Of a DNA stretch of 64,000 bases, positions 26,990 through 40,028 are shown piece after piece; position 1 is the stretch's first letter, and every line of letters starts with the position of its first letter. Source of the DNA: Merluccius polli (lineage: Eukaryota; Chordata; Actinopteri; Gadiformes; Merlucciidae). The position numbers and the translations under genes were made by a program. Under the pieces are notes generated by a model. It was not told the origin of the DNA, did not search any database, and saw only the letters and a list, made by a program, of their open reading frames with translations. The DNA is taken from the NCBI GenBank assembly GCA_030340625.1, contig JAOPHQ010001991.1, positions 27,501 through 91,500 on the forward strand, in the 5' to 3' direction.

Positions 26990-29432
26990 GATGACGATGA
27001 CGATGATAATGCATAGCTTTTCCAGACTAAATACCACACAGTTCACACATTTTGATATAGTGTTGGTTGTCTCTGCAGGACATTGTTTTAAGTTGAGCCA
27101 TGTATGAGCTGGCCAACTTTGTCTCTGGTGAAAAGCCAGCGAAAACATTATTAAAGATTATGAACGTGCTATTGGGATGGCACCGCCCCAACATTCTCAA
27201 CTGCTGTACAGAAAATAACGTGAAGATCGCCCTGAGTGAAACGTCTCACAGATAACAGAGACCAGGACCGGCGCTGACAGCATTGATGACATGGTTCATG
27301 GGATTTTATTGACACAAGGTTCCCCAGCCAGTGGTTCTACTTCCGAAATCTCCCCATAAAACACTTGTAGAATAGCGATTAGATTACCAAAACATGGGTT
27401 TATGCCATACGCATACGAATAGTGAATACTAATAGCATAGATAGTTTCCCTCAATTAAAATATCCACAGGAGCAAAAGTGACAAAACACAATGTGAGCGC
27501 GTGACACGTGCGAACAACACCGAATGCAACAAATGCAGTATTAGCGGTGATGAAAGAGAGTAGCACGCAGGGCCCAGCAGTGCATTATGTAAATGTCGTG
27601 TTCAGGTGGTTATGGAAGGCAATCCGACTCCCTGTCAGCAGCCCAATCCCACATAAATCACATAGTACTACATGGCAATCTGCGGCCCTCACAGCCTAAA
27701 AATAAGACCAGGATCTATTCTGAGGCATGTTCCACTCCATCAATATCAAACTGGCAAAAAGGCTCAATATCATACCTACCATTCTTTCTCTCTCCTCTTT
27801 CACTCAGTCACTCACTCTCCCTCTCTCTCTCCGTCTCCCCAACTCTGTCTGTCATTCTCTGCCCCACATTTGAACTCCAACAACGGCGTACAACAAATTA
27901 CGACACAAACCCGCATCACATCTCCTTCATACCAAATGCACATGAACTGCACATTTGGAATGGGTTTTGATAGGTTTCTAAGCATCCACACTGCCAGAGC
28001 ACCTCTTTACATTGAGTCAACTGCTTCTTGACACCCCTAGCGTCAGGTTTCTATGGAGACACGAGATAAAGGAAGGGGCGTGGCGATGGGGTTGTTCTAT
28101 TCTGGGGACCCTGCTGGCTGCTGCAACCCCTCAGCTGAGGCTGTGAAAATGTGATACTTTCTTTATTTCAATGTTATTGATTTAGGGAATCGATTGTCAG
28201 CAACATGGCAAGGACACAGAGCTGGGGTGTAAAAGGTTAATGCGCACACAGAGGCACTGCTTATGGATTCCTCAGAATCAGATATAGATGTAGGAAATCA
28301 TCCACAGCAGAACCAACAGATTAGGACAAAATGCTGTTGTTGTGGTGGGGACGGTACCTGCTGTCTGGAAGCGTACTGCTTGTTCTTCCGAGAGGCCTAG
28401 TGCTGAAAACCAATGTTCACTGGCCAGTTGTTCCTGAGTGTGTCGCCCGGTGGCAGTGGAGGAAGAGGATGTTGGCTCCGCTTTGCGCGCCCCTTTAGGT
28501 CCCACAGAGGTGAGTAATTTCACTGAAATGGTCTCCATGGCGACAGCGGGCTGTGGTTCGGGGGGCGATGGGACCGCTGCTGGGAAACAGGAAGATGGTG
28601 TCATGATCTGGATGACGGCATAGTGTCATGATGAAGCGTCATGCACCCAACACTAGCGACAAGAGAGATTCAGAGTAGATTCATTTAACCTCATGTAAGT
28701 GAGCACCATATATAATCTATAAACTTTTATCAGTCTGTGAAATAAATCCATCGCACACTGATTTAAATTGATCAGTAAAATAAAAATGAAATGATTTCAA
28801 AATGAATGATGCTTGTGATGACCATCCGACCATTAGTCCATCCCATGATAGCTTGCCTCACCCGGGAGGCTCTGTGTGGGGTCTTCATGCTGGGGGGACG
28901 GGGCGGTTTGGGGAGGCCGGGGCTGAAAGCCTTCCGTCTCCGGTCTGTGGGCTCCGGCGGCGCCCCCCTGCTGCTCCAGGAGGAAGGGTCCCTCGGCGGG
29001 GGCCTCGCCCGGTCTCCTCTCGCGCTCCCCCGGCCCCTCGGACGGCCCCCCGGCGCCGTCCTCCGTGCCGAGGAAGGCCTGCCGGTCCCACTCGGGGTCC
29101 GGGGAGTCCAGCGGCATCTCCAGGGTGTCCGCCCGCATCGGAGAGGCGCGGCTGCTGCGCGACGGCGTCCGGCGGCGGTCGCGGTGGTGCCGCGAGGCGC
29201 CCGCCGCCTCGGCCTCCGCGATGGCGAAGTAGGAGAAGCTCAGCTCGAAGGAGTTCTGCCGCGGCGTGCCCCAGATGGACGGCGACGAGCCCAGCCCCTC
29301 GTCCTCGTCTATGTCCCCGTCGCCGAGGTCCTCGTCCTCGGACCACTCGCGGGCCGTCTGGAGCTCGTAGAGCTCAGACTCCTCATTCCCACCTGAGGAG
29401 ACACACGCGTGCGCATGGACATGCACGCACAT

Positions 29433-29473
<41 letters not shown>

Positions 29474-29527
29474 TCAACACACGTGCATGCATGCACACAC
29501 ACAGGGAGGAGGAGAATCTTAAGATGT

Positions 29528-29561
<34 letters not shown>

Positions 29562-29657
29562 GTGCACTTTAGAGCGACTTCAATTGGATCACAGGAGTCA
29601 AAGTGAATATGCCTTACTGCTGCTGCCAGTGTGAGGAGGAGCTACCATGCGAGGTGT

Positions 29658-29689
<32 letters not shown>

Positions 29690-31061
29690 CTCGATGTAGT
29701 GTGTCTGTGCATCACAGGAGAACACGCTGGAATGTGATTTGATGACTGGAGAAATTGGAGGGGACATTGAAGACGGCAACCCTCTTTGAAAACCAATCAA
29801 AAGTCGGTATGGGTTCCTAAAGGTAACATGAACCACGATTAAGCTGAGCAAGCGCAGAGAAGCACAGTTTGGATAAACTAATTTGAGGGGTCATGTGACA
29901 AATAAGGACACATGCCACTTTGTGTTTGTACGATAACGACGTTCATTCAGAGAACCGAGAATATAAACACAGGGATGAAGCTGTGATATTTAGATATATA
30001 AAGATATATATAGAGAGGTATATGAATATGTATGTACCATCAGTGCAGGGAGGGGTGGAGTCTGGTGTGGAGGCCACAGAGCTGTATTCCTCTGCAATAA
30101 AACACAACACATTTATAATCCAGAAACACAAACAAGCAGGAGATACAATGGCAACACGGAAAAATGACAATAAACAACGTTTTCTTTGCGGGTTGCATCG
30201 CACACGAGTCGTGTCATTTTGAACATGAGAGCCTTTTGAGAGCCATTGTCTGACTTTAGCCCTCAATGGGCTCCACAAGAGCACACCACAAAGCAATAAT
30301 AAAGTCAATACAAATGAATTCACTCCTTCAGAGTTCATACAGCGAGGCAGCAACTCTTGCAGCTTGTAATTAAAAGCTATTGCAACATTCATTTTACGGC
30401 TACACGCGAATATAAAGGCCATTCGATAACATTCAGAAGATATACTGCTAATGTCTAGTCTGCTGGGTTCATGTGCTTCATGTCGTACACAGAGCTAGCC
30501 TCAATCGTCAGAGGCCTTGAAACACATCAGATACCTGGCTCAGATTAGCCACCAACACGTTTGTGTTGAAACACCACATCCCAAATCCAAACACCATCCA
30601 TCTCCCAGCGACCGAATATGCTTACTTAATACTGTACACCTAGGATTGTCCCATTATTTAGCCTGGCTTTCTGCCTGTAAACATGCTAACATACACAAAC
30701 ACAGATATGCACACGCACACGCACACGCACACACACTCACACACACACACACACACACAGTGGGAGACAACACAGGCATGGGCCCACCCAAGACATCATC
30801 ACAATCAATACAGCGATCCGGCAGCCATGTGTTTATGGAAGGTGCAGCAGCAGGGAGGAAGAGGAGGAGAGAGGAGCAGCTAGCACGGCTGAGCAGCAGT
30901 GCATATAGGGAGATGCTGAGGAGACACATAAACAAAATCAGCCAGACAGACACCCAGACAGACACCCAGACAGACAGACAGACAGACAAGCAAGACAGCG
31001 AGGCTGAGACAGGATAAAAGCGAGACTCACGGCAATGGGAGAATCCTAAAACCTGGCCCAT
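21368..31061 (-). CDS. rtn2: Reticulon-2, long isoform, 10 coding exons, 478 aa
   Basis: Exons on the minus strand are 31061-31031, 30091-30038, 29392-28862, 28579-28358, 24109-23902, 23161-23023, 21997-21928, 21811-21765, 21645-21587 and 21443-21368 (TGA). They sum to 1437 nt in frame. The N-terminus MGQVLGFSHC, then ASTPDST and a GGN-E-S-ELYELQTAREWSEDED block, matches the human RTN2 pattern (MGQVLPVFAHCKE, STPDST, ELHTAREFSEE). The acidic, disordered middle is followed by the reticulon homology domain, which starts at MDLLYWKDTERTG. Two hydrophobic hairpins (around LVVVLLSLFQLSII and FLVLVYLATF) flank a polar loop. The 70-, 47- and 59-nt domain exons are typical of the family. Reticulons are ER membrane proteins that curve tubules; RTN2 is linked to axonal ER in known biology. 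The C-terminus GGAKPKSQ differs from the usual KKxx-like end (KAE). The terminal exon acceptor was chosen because it gives this sensible tail; an AG 7 nt further in is the alternative. Orientation and neighbour ppm1n match human 19q13.32. Confidence 0.93.
22981..23014. repeat. (GT)n beside an rtn2 splice donor
   Basis: The run begins about 10 nt downstream of the donor of rtn2 exon 23161-23023 in transcript direction. Confidence 0.85.
23345..23780 (-). mobile_element. tRNA-derived SINE with internally amplified 52-bp segment
   Basis: Read on the minus strand, the head (from about 23780) has TAGTGGTTAGGGTGTTTGAC, then GGGTTTGAACCC, resembling A and B boxes and the SINE at 5288. The tail (to 23345) has TAAGTCACCTTGGATACAAG and CGTCTGCCAAATGAATGAA, the common teleost SINE/LINE tail. 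Between them, six 51-52-bp tandem units (about 23437-23757) each carry GGTTCGAACCC or a close variant. It sits in the rtn2 intron between the first two reticulon-domain exons, in the same orientation as the gene. Confidence 0.75.
24842..26637 (-). other. rtn2 intron segment between short-isoform first exon and the reticulon domain
   Basis: Poly-C at 24843-24865, otherwise AT-rich unique sequence with no exon recognised. CA/GT tracts lie nearby at 24592-24690. Confidence 0.6.
26911..26988. repeat. (AAT)n trinucleotide repeat in rtn2 intron
   Basis: About 26 AAT units, flanked by GAT/GAC-rich triplets. It lies 260 bp upstream of the short-isoform start on the minus strand. Confidence 0.95.
29438..29560. 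repeat. CA-repeat cluster upstream of rtn2 exon 3
   Basis: Two (CA)n runs, at 29438-29468 and 29531-29559, lie in the intron just before the acidic exon's acceptor. Confidence 0.9.
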
Positions 31062-31402
31062 GCTCCATCAAGGCATTGCTTCAAAGCCCCCTTCGTCCAC
31101 TTCCTCTGCCGGTGCTTTCCACCTCCCCTTCTCTCGTGCCTTCCCTCCCTCCCTCCCTCCTGCCCTCCCCCCCCTCCCTCCCTTACTCTTTCTCTCCCTC
31201 TCCCCTCGACCCTCCCTCCATTCTTTCCTTTTCTCTCTACTGCGCAGCTTCCTCCCTGCCTCTCACACACTCGCTGCGCAGCTCTCGGCCCCTCCCTACC
31301 TCTCCTCTCCTCTCTTCTCCTCTCCCTCTCTCCCCCTACTCTCTGTGTCGCTCTCATATTCTCTCGTATCAGCCCTCTAGTTATCATGACTGCAGGACAG
31401 TA

Positions 31403-31404
<2 letters not shown>

Positions 31405-31486
<82 letters not shown>
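31405..31486. repeat. (GT)n, 41 units
   Basis: Uninterrupted TG dinucleotides in the rtn2 upstream region. Confidence 0.97.
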
Positions 31487-31488
<2 letters not shown>

Positions 31489-32235
31489 GTCAGTGTAGTG
31501 ATATCCCGGAGCATGCACGTCTGTGTCTAGTGTAATCCTGTCATAGTGTGACATGTCAAAATAAAAGCATGTTTTCAACCATAATTTCACCACCAACAGA
31601 CTGCTGTCTCTCTAGTGTGTGTATTATTGATAGTAGCTCCACCGCAGGTATATATTCCAGTTCACCAATAGAAAGGGTTCACACTGGATAATATGTGAAT
31701 CTGTAGTGTATGAGCAATATGACAAGGTGTAAGCTGTACCATCCAAACAAGTCTATCCCACATTTGTGTACAATATAATATAAACAATGTTTTTACAAAT
31801 GATTTACTGAACAATAGAGAGAGAGAGGGGTTGAGCCTATAAATAATGCATGCTCCTGTCTTGGTGTTAAAGGGACATGGTGATGGTGGAGCTGGGGCTA
31901 GAGGGCAGTGTTGCAGCTCAGAGTCAAGCTGGATGCAGAGGGGAGGATCTGGGCTATGCCCCCCCCCCCCTATGCATCTCTAGACTGGGGCATATACTGC
32001 AAGTCTGGTCTGCAGCTACAGCAGCCACTAGAGGTCAGTATTGGTTTAAATAATGACCTGTAACACAATCACACTGGTAAGTGATGTTGTGAGGTAATAT
32101 CCTTTCATCTTTCTCTTTCTTTGCTCTCTCTGATGAATAGAAACAAGCTGTATAGAAAGAAATATAATAATATAATAGAAAGAAACTGTCAAATATGCTC
32201 AAATGAGGTATTCTGGTTGGTTACCTCTGTGTCGA

Positions 32236-32377
<142 letters not shown>

Positions 32378-33305
32378 TAGTAGTGCACACACATGCTGAA
32401 CTTAGTTATATGCTGACCTTACTTACAACTGGACCAGAATCTATACCACCCAAATCAGGCCAGGGGATAATAAGCTTAACTCACAACGCTGCTCTTATTG
32501 GACAGCAGGTAGTCAACACACGTCACATACAGATACGCACATATGTACGTATCTAAGACTAGACAATGCTTTCTATAATGCGCTTATGATTTACGATGCG
32601 TCAGAATGTGGTGTAGTGTCAGGAAGGAGATGCATGCAAATGTTGGTAACATGATATAATAACTTTTCAAACAATGTTGATATGCAAGCTCAGCTGTGTG
32701 TGTGTGTACACAGGGAATGATGCATCTCTGTGATCATTCATGATGGAGACACTTTCAACAGGTCATACACAACTAATCGTGGATACCTGGAAAGTAGGGA
32801 GCGAGAGAGTGAGAGAGTGAGTGAGAGAGAAAGAGTGAGAGGGAGAAAGAGTGAGAGAGAGAGAGTGAGAGATTAACTAGAGGTATAATAAGGCTGCAGA
32901 CAGTGACAACATGGGCGGAGGAATAAGTCAACAGAAATAGATGGACCAATAAAAGAGCAGATCACCTCAGACACATGCAGAACAGTAGAGAGGGAGAGAG
33001 AAAGAGAAAGACAGAGGGAGAGAGAGAGAGTGTCTACATAACAGCAGCACCACAAGGACCACCATGGCTTCATTCCTCCCAACAGAAGCCTCAACTCAAT
33101 TGTCTAAATAACAACAATCTCTCGAAAAGCATCCATCCATTTTCAGTCTTATTGGGTTTTGGTTTTGACTCGCACTCTGCGGTGCCCGGCTGTTGCGCTG
33201 GACCTGTTGAGGAAGACACAGGGCAGACGGCGGGGGGGGTCCAGGAAGAGGCGGCGGGGCCCGTCCGGGTCGAGGAAAAGGCTCGAGAAGACACTCCGGG
33301 GCGCC

Positions 33306-33765
33306 ATGCGGACCGCCAGCCGGCGCGCCAGCAATGTGGAGGTGCCCTCCTTCCTCCGCCAGCTGGTCAAGGAGACGGAGAAGATGGTCACCTTCTTCTT
33401 CAAGGGGGATCCCCGGCAGCGGGAGGCGGGCGAGGACGAGTACGAGGAGGACGGGGACGACATGCCCAGCCCGTACCTGGACCACCCCGTGCTGGAGAAG
33501 CAGGTGGCCGAGGGGGGCTCCTGCGACCGGGGGATGAGCTACGCCGTGGCCAGCATGCAGGGCTGGCGGGCCCAGATGGAGGACGCCCACACCTGCATGA
33601 CCCAGCTGAAGGGAGAGCTGGCCCAGTGGAGCTACTTCGCCGTGTTCGACGGACACGCCGGTATCACGGTGGCACAGTACTGCTCCAGAAACCTGCTGGA
33701 CCATATCCTGGCCACAGGTACTCTACACACATTTTAGAAGATCTGTTGTTCTCTCTTTTATATAA

Positions 33766-33805
<40 letters not shown>

Positions 33806-36800
33806 GTATAAACTGAATTCGGTAATAGTATATGTGGTTAGCAACTAATTTCAATGTTTTCAATGGTTTGTGACTGATTTGGTTTCTCTAAAAGCTGTAG
33901 AAAAACCCATCACTTGACAGGAGCCAATTAAGGCCAGATTCATGTACATGTTGTGGCCATGCATCTTGGAGATGCATACATGTTCAGGTACAAGGGTAGG
34001 ATTACTCGGAGTTACGCATGTCATTCTAAATATATATATGAAGGCAATAGAGCTGCATTATGTAACTGCTGTTGTCCTCTTATATTCCACTTATTTAAAC
34101 AAGTGTAAACATTATTCAGATGTTTCGTTTTCTACTACAACTGACCACATGCAGTGTATATGCCCTTGCCCAGTATAGTGTATATTATGCTGGGTAGAGA
34201 TGACCAGGTTTGACCGTCGATCACAGCCCTAACTCCATTTAATGGAATCATTAAGTTAATCAACTTACATTGAACTTGTAGATACAGTTCAATTAGAGCC
34301 GATTTGAGCCGATTGGGGTTAGGAATATCGGTCAAGGACGCTTACTGCTAGAGATTGTGGACAATCGAGAACTTTGGCTGGGAGTCCATCTCTCCATTCC
34401 CGCTTTAAAAGCAGAGTAGAGGCTGCCCCCACAACCACAGATCCACCTTAACATCACAGCCCCTAACTCCAGCCCTCCTTTCCCGTCCACAGGCGCGTTA
34501 AGAGCCAAGGAGGACCCCGACGAGGTGAAGGAGGGGATCGGCAACGGCTTCCTCGCCATCGACTCCCACATGCACCAGCTGACGCGCCAGGACAACTGGG
34601 AGCGCAGCGGCTCCACGGCGGCGGCCGTCCTGATCTCGCCGCGCCACTTCTACTTCATCAACTGCGGCGACTCGCGCACCCTGCTGTGCCGCGGCGGCGA
34701 GGTGGTCTTCTACACGGAGGACCACAAGCCCTGCAACCCGCGCGAGAAGGAGCGCATCCAGAACGCCGGCGGGTCGGTGACCCTGCAGAGGGTCAACGGG
34801 TCCCTGGCCGTGTCCAGGGCCCTGGGGGACTTCGACTTCAAGGAGGTGGAGTGGCGGCCGCAGACGGAGCAGCTGGTGTCGCCGGAGCCCGAGGTATACG
34901 AGATGGAGAGGAGCGGCGGCGAGGACGAGTTTGTGATCCTGGCGTGCGACGGCGTGTGGGACGCCATCGGCAACGAGGAACTTTGTGCCTTCGTGCGGAG
35001 CCGGCTGCAGGTGTGCGACGACCTCCGGGAGATCTGCTCGCAGGTGCTGGACCTTTGCCTCTATAAGGTGAGCACAGGCCCAGACCGGGCCCCTGGTCTT
35101 GGCAGACACATTTCTAAATGCAGCATAGTTTGAGGGCCATCGCTAGGTATACTGAATGTAATGTAATTCTGTGCGATTTTTTCAGTGAACCTGAATACAC
35201 GATTTCAGATGGATTAAATTAAAAAAATGTGAAAGAAAAGTTTGCAGGCAAAGAAGGTTGACCGTGACGAATTGTGTTTATAAGCAAGCAAAAAGTTTGT
35301 CCTACCGCCAATAAACTATTCTACAAGAACATAAAAATGATTGGGGGGTGGGGGGGGGATACATCGTCATAGAAACAGTGACACATTGGTACTCAAACGT
35401 CTGTTATTGATGGGTTTGGAGTCCTGTGCTTTGTGGGAAAACCAATTGAAGGTATTGCTGAGAGACACGTTGATTGGAAAGCTAAGATATTTGAGTTTAA
35501 CTATCGGTCATTTGAAGGAGGTCGGGGTGGGTGGGGGAAGCTGACGAGACGTGGACGGTGTTTTTTTCCCTCAGGTGCTTCTTGGATTACATTGTTTGGT
35601 TACGTAAGCAGCTTGCCTGTACCAGAGAAGAGAATAGCCAGGACTATAAATAGCAGTATTAGGGCAGACCAGCATGTAGAAAGCAGGGCTATGTATGGGC
35701 CTGGCTTATGGATTAATAGTTCTGTTGACCGGAGGGCAAGACTACAGTTCAATACACAGCACCATGTACCATTTTGTTGCCTTTTTTAAAAAAAAAAGAT
35801 GTGACAACACTATTAGGATTAGATTATTCCACACTAGCATTGCTTCATGCAGTGCTAACAACATCACCTTGCTGTTAATGCTAATACCAGCCAGGTATTG
35901 GTATTACCACACACAATCCACACAATGTACTCTTATTAGGGCATTGCACCTATTCACCACTGTGAATTCAAAGCTGCGTAATCCTAAAGCACAATCAAGC
36001 AATTTAGCGTGACGTCATCATGAATCAGTGCAAAGTATTGTCACCTAATTCACTGCACTAAACAGCCATAACACATTCACCTTCCAAAACTTAGTTAAAC
36101 ACCATGTGTGCTATGTTAGTGCAATGCATGCCTTTGTTTGTTATTTAGCCACCTCTGCTTTGGCGTATGTCACTGTTCCCCCATCCACAGGGAAGCCTAG
36201 ACAACATGAGCATCATCATAGTCTGCTTTCCTGGCGCCCCCCAGGTGTCACAAAAGGCACTGCAAGAGGAGGCTGAGCTGGAGCAATTGATTGACCTCAA
36301 AGTGGGAGGTAAGTTCCTTTTTGAAACCAATCTCAAAAGCTAAAACTATACCCAAACCAACTGAACCCGTCATCTGAACCCTAACGATGTGAATATTGTT
36401 CACATCATATGTCTTTCAGAAATTATCGGGTTGATAAGGTCCAAAGATGAAGACCCTGACCTGTTGTACATCATCAAATTCCTCACCGCAGAGAATATAC
36501 CAGGGCTACCACCAGGGGGCGGCATCATCAGCAAGTAAGCACAGAACAAACGCATACCTGATCAGACATCTGTTTTGCAGTGTAGTTAGAAAACACTTAC
36601 AGGAATTGGAAACAAAAGAGAACTGCGTTGTAATAACAATATATGTGGCTTTCTGTTCACAGGCGTGACTGTATTATCTCTGCTTACCAGAAATACATAA
36701 TGGCAGGGAAATCGCAGGAGCCAATGGTAAGCAATGCTCTCAGAATAGATATAGGTCATTGTGCTTATGATGTCAAGGATTGTGCTCCTGCCACCTGGAG

Positions 36801-37083
36801 TTTCTAACACAATACACATATATTTGTATGTATGTACCGGTATGTACTGGTATGTATGTATGTATGTATGTATGTATGTATGTATGTATGTATGTATGTA
36901 TGTATGTATGTATGTATGTATGTATGTATGTCCTTCAATTTTCTCGACAATGCACTAGTATAACATAAAGGAGAATACAATGATGCTTACAAGTTAATAG
37001 AAACCATATACATTGATTACTCATTTGACCAATTTCAGGACGTTGTGTTGGAGGAATCGGAAGAGGATTCAAGCTCAAGTTAA
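33306..37083 (+). CDS. ppm1n: PP2C-family Ser/Thr phosphatase PPM1N-like, 6 exons, 442 aa
   Basis: Exons are 33306-33717, 34493-35067, 36191-36308, 36420-36534, 36663-36726 and 37039-37083 (TAA), 1329 nt in frame, all with GT-AG borders. PPM motifs are present: MQGWRAQMEDAH at 84-95 (phosphate-binding Arg88; metal ligands in E-D), VFDGHAG at 113-119 (metal Asp115), NCGDSRTLL, EDHKPCNPREKERI, GSLAVSRALGDF, ACDGVWD and LDNMS. All key metal-binding residues are therefore kept, so an active Mn/Mg-dependent phosphatase is expected. The C-terminal region (AENIPGLPPGGGI) matches the PPM1A/B/N alpha-helical domain. The N-terminus carries an extra acidic linker (about 40-60) ahead of the catalytic core. 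Identity as PPM1N rather than PPM1A/B rests on its head-to-head position with rtn2, as in human. An in-frame ATG lies upstream at 33159, but the Arg-rich extension it would add looks non-conserved, so 33306 (context GCC ATG) is preferred. Confidence 0.92.
36840..36931. repeat. (GTAT)n tetranucleotide repeat in the last ppm1n intron
   Basis: About 20 near-perfect TATG units between the fifth and sixth coding exons. Confidence 0.95.
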
Positions 37084-37234
37084 TGGAAGCACATCATGCA
37101 CTTTATCACATCCATACAGGGACCTGGTCTGAGATGGAAATTAGTGGCAGTTTATTGTCATGTCGTAGACATTTGTCACATAGGGAGGGCTTTCAGTAAA
37201 GAATCCCGACTCTGCTGTTTCTTGTTATCAAAAT

Positions 37235-37240
37235 AATAAA
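37235..37240 (+). terminator. ppm1n polyadenylation signal
   Basis: AATAAA lies 152 nt after the ppm1n stop codon and is followed within about 15 nt by an A-rich stretch. This fits a short 3' UTR. Confidence 0.7.
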
Positions 37241-37910
37241 ATCATCATATTAAAAAAAAAAATCTAATTTTGCATTGTCTGTGTAGATAAAAAGAAACTA
37301 CAGGTTCATATTTTGCACATATTTGAGTACATTTGAAACACGCACCCACACGCACACACACACACACACACACAATCCCGTTTTCTCCAAATGTATGTCA
37401 AACGGCTCAACAACACCAACGTCGTCAATATCTGTTAAAGGAAGAGGTCAGAGGTCACCGGGTCCCCAAACGTGCATTGCACGTGTGATCTCTGCGCGTG
37501 AGGTAGCGATGAGATACCTGCTCTACCCATCAGTAACTAATCAGTTCACACAGCCATGTGAAAGAGCAGAGGGGGGGGGGGGGGAGGTTATGGTATGGAT
37601 GGTATGGATGTAAACATGAAGGGCCTCAGGAGAACATTGACAGAGAGAGTGGTTTTCTAAGAATTACACACATAGCTAATTACATTGATTCCCTTTAGCA
37701 TTTTAGAGTAGAGTTGTTGTATCTACCATTTTCTGTGCCATTATAACTACCTAGATGTCAGATTTGTGCAGCCTTAAACATTTTTTTCATAAAATATTAA
37801 AAATAATATTTAGCTAAAATGAAAGCTGATCAGTAAATAGGGTGCAATTATATGTGACAGACCATAGACCGTATAAAATAGTGACGGACACAGCAAAGTA
37901 TAGATTCAAG

Positions 37911-39318
37911 TTAAAGGAGAACTCCGGTGTAAACTGGTTCTGGGATGTTTAGTATGAGAACGAGTTCCAACGTTACCATGGTGATTAAAGGGGAACTCCG
38001 GTGTAAACTGGTTCTGGGATGTTTAGTATGAGAACGAGTTCCAACGTTACCATGGTGATTAAAGGGGAACTCCGGTGTAAACTGGTTCTGGGATGTTTAG
38101 TATGAGAACGAGTTCCAACGTTACCATGGTGATTAAAGGGGAACTCCGGTGTAAACTGGTTCTGGGATGTTTAGTATGAGAACGAGTTCCAACGTTACCA
38201 TGGTGATTAAAGGAGAACTCCGGTGTAAACTGGTTCTGGGATGTTTAGTATGAGAACGAGTTCCAACGTTACCATGGTGATTAAAGGAGAACTCCGGTGT
38301 CAACTGGTTCTGGGATGTTTAGTATGAGAACCAGTTCCAACGTTCCATGGAGAGCAACAAAAAGCCGATACGACGCGAAGCTAAGTTCGCTGTTTTTAGC
38401 CGATTATACCAAACTGCTCTACGTTTGAGTGCTAAGGGCATCTGACCTGGTAAAAAATAAATCGCTTTTTTAAAGCACTTACAAGGCTAGAAATGACACT
38501 GAGCCTGACACTTCTTTGGTAGTATAATGAGGGTCTTAACATATAAAACGAGGCATTGACAACATGTTTTTTTTTAGGCTCGCTAAGTCGATTGACGATC
38601 ACGCGAGCACACGAGCTCTGTGATAAGTCGATTGACGAACACAGAGCTCGCGTGCTTGTCAATCGACTTATGGAGCCTCAAAAAAAACATGGCGTCGACG
38701 GGTGAACTACTGAAGGTATTGTGTGTATAAAATATGCTTTTTAATAAACTATCTGTACACTTACGAAGTTGTCAATGCCTCGTTTTATATGTTAAGACCC
38801 TCATTATACTACCAAAGAAGTGTCAGGCTATTTCTAGCCTTGTAAGTGCTTTAAAAAAGCAATTTATTTTTTACCAGGTGAGATTAGCACTCAAACGTAT
38901 AGCAGTTTGGTAGAATCGGCTAAAAACAGCGAACTTAGCTTCGCGTCGTATCGGCTTTTTGTTGCTCTCCATGGAACGTTGGAACTCGTTCTCATACTAA
39001 ACATTCCAGAACCAGTTGACACCGGAGTTCTCCTTTAATCACCATGGTAACGTTGGAACTCGTTCTCATACTAAACATCCCAGAACCAGTTTACACCGGA
39101 GTTCTCCTTTAATCACAATGGTAACGTTGGAACTCGTTCTCATACTAAACATCCCAGAACCAGTTTACACCGAGGAGGTCTCCTTTAATCACCATGGTAA
39201 CGCTGGAACTCGTTCTCATACTGAACATCCCAGAACCAGTTTTCACCGGAGTTCTCCTTTGATCACCATGGTAACGTTGGAACTCATTCTCATACTAAAC
39301 ACCGGAGTTCTCCTTTAA
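37911..39318. mobile_element. TTAA-flanked foldback (piggyBac-type) element with tandem 74-bp ends
   Basis: The element begins AGGAGAACTCCGGTGT after TTAA (37911-37914) and ends with the reverse complement before TTAA (39315-39318). Its left arm has six direct 74-bp units, with TTAA at 37911, 37985, 38059, 38133, 38207 and 38281. The right arm has five inverted units, the last shortened to 56 bp. Inside these, arms of about 200 bp (to 38563 and from 38768) are near-perfect inverted copies. The core again folds on AAGTCGATTGACGA repeats near 38585-38675. No transposase ORF is present, so it is non-autonomous. Class is inferred from the TTAA target. Confidence 0.85.
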
Positions 39319-39799
39319 GTATGTCTTTGTTTGTTGAATGCATCAAATGCAAGACTAATACACCCTAGTCCTAAACCGTGGCATTGAACCTTAGTGAACT
39401 AGGGACTGAATAAAGCCACCTCGTCCAAGTGTGTGAAACCCAAACCATGTACACACACAGACACACACAACAACAACAACAACAGAGTTGGGAATTTGAC
39501 AACCCCTGTCCAATAAACACAGAACTTTGTCCTTACTGTGAAAACTCAGACGTTTGTACAAAAAAAAACAGATTACCAGTAAGTGCAGTAGTAGGCTATC
39601 CCTCCAGTCCCAGCAGCCAGGCGTGCTGCTGCTGTGCTCCCAGTGGGTCATGGGGGTGTGCAGAATGTGTGACCCCCGCCGCAGGGACACTCAGCACCTC
39701 TCTCATAATTAAATCCCGGTGGTCATGGTGGTCTTCTCACCTCCACGCCCCTGCAACCGCCCAGAGCACACACACAGTCAAATGAGCTCAACATACACA

Positions 39800-39925
39800 G
39801 TCTGGGCAGGAGACAGTTAGCTACTTTTTCAGCGGCGGGGAACGACAGTGCGAGGGAGGACAGACAAGGAAGACGAAGGAGGAAACGTGCGTGAGAAAGG
39901 AAGAACAGCAGCTTCATATTTCAAT
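39800..39925 (+). promoter_or_regulatory. Possible 5' UTR exon/promoter of the slc3a2-like gene
   Basis: A GC- and purine-rich stretch ends in a strong donor (AAT followed by GTGAGTAC at 39926). The coding exon beginning at 40641 needs an upstream non-coding exon with a donor, and this is the best candidate nearby. There is no transcript evidence. Confidence 0.3.
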
Positions 39926-40028
39926 GTGAGTACAACGTAGGCTTCTTCTTTTTCCCTTTTTTGCTTGATATACAATGGAGACGTAGAGCAATACATCCAG
40001 CAACAGCCTACAGTAAAGTGACTGTTGG

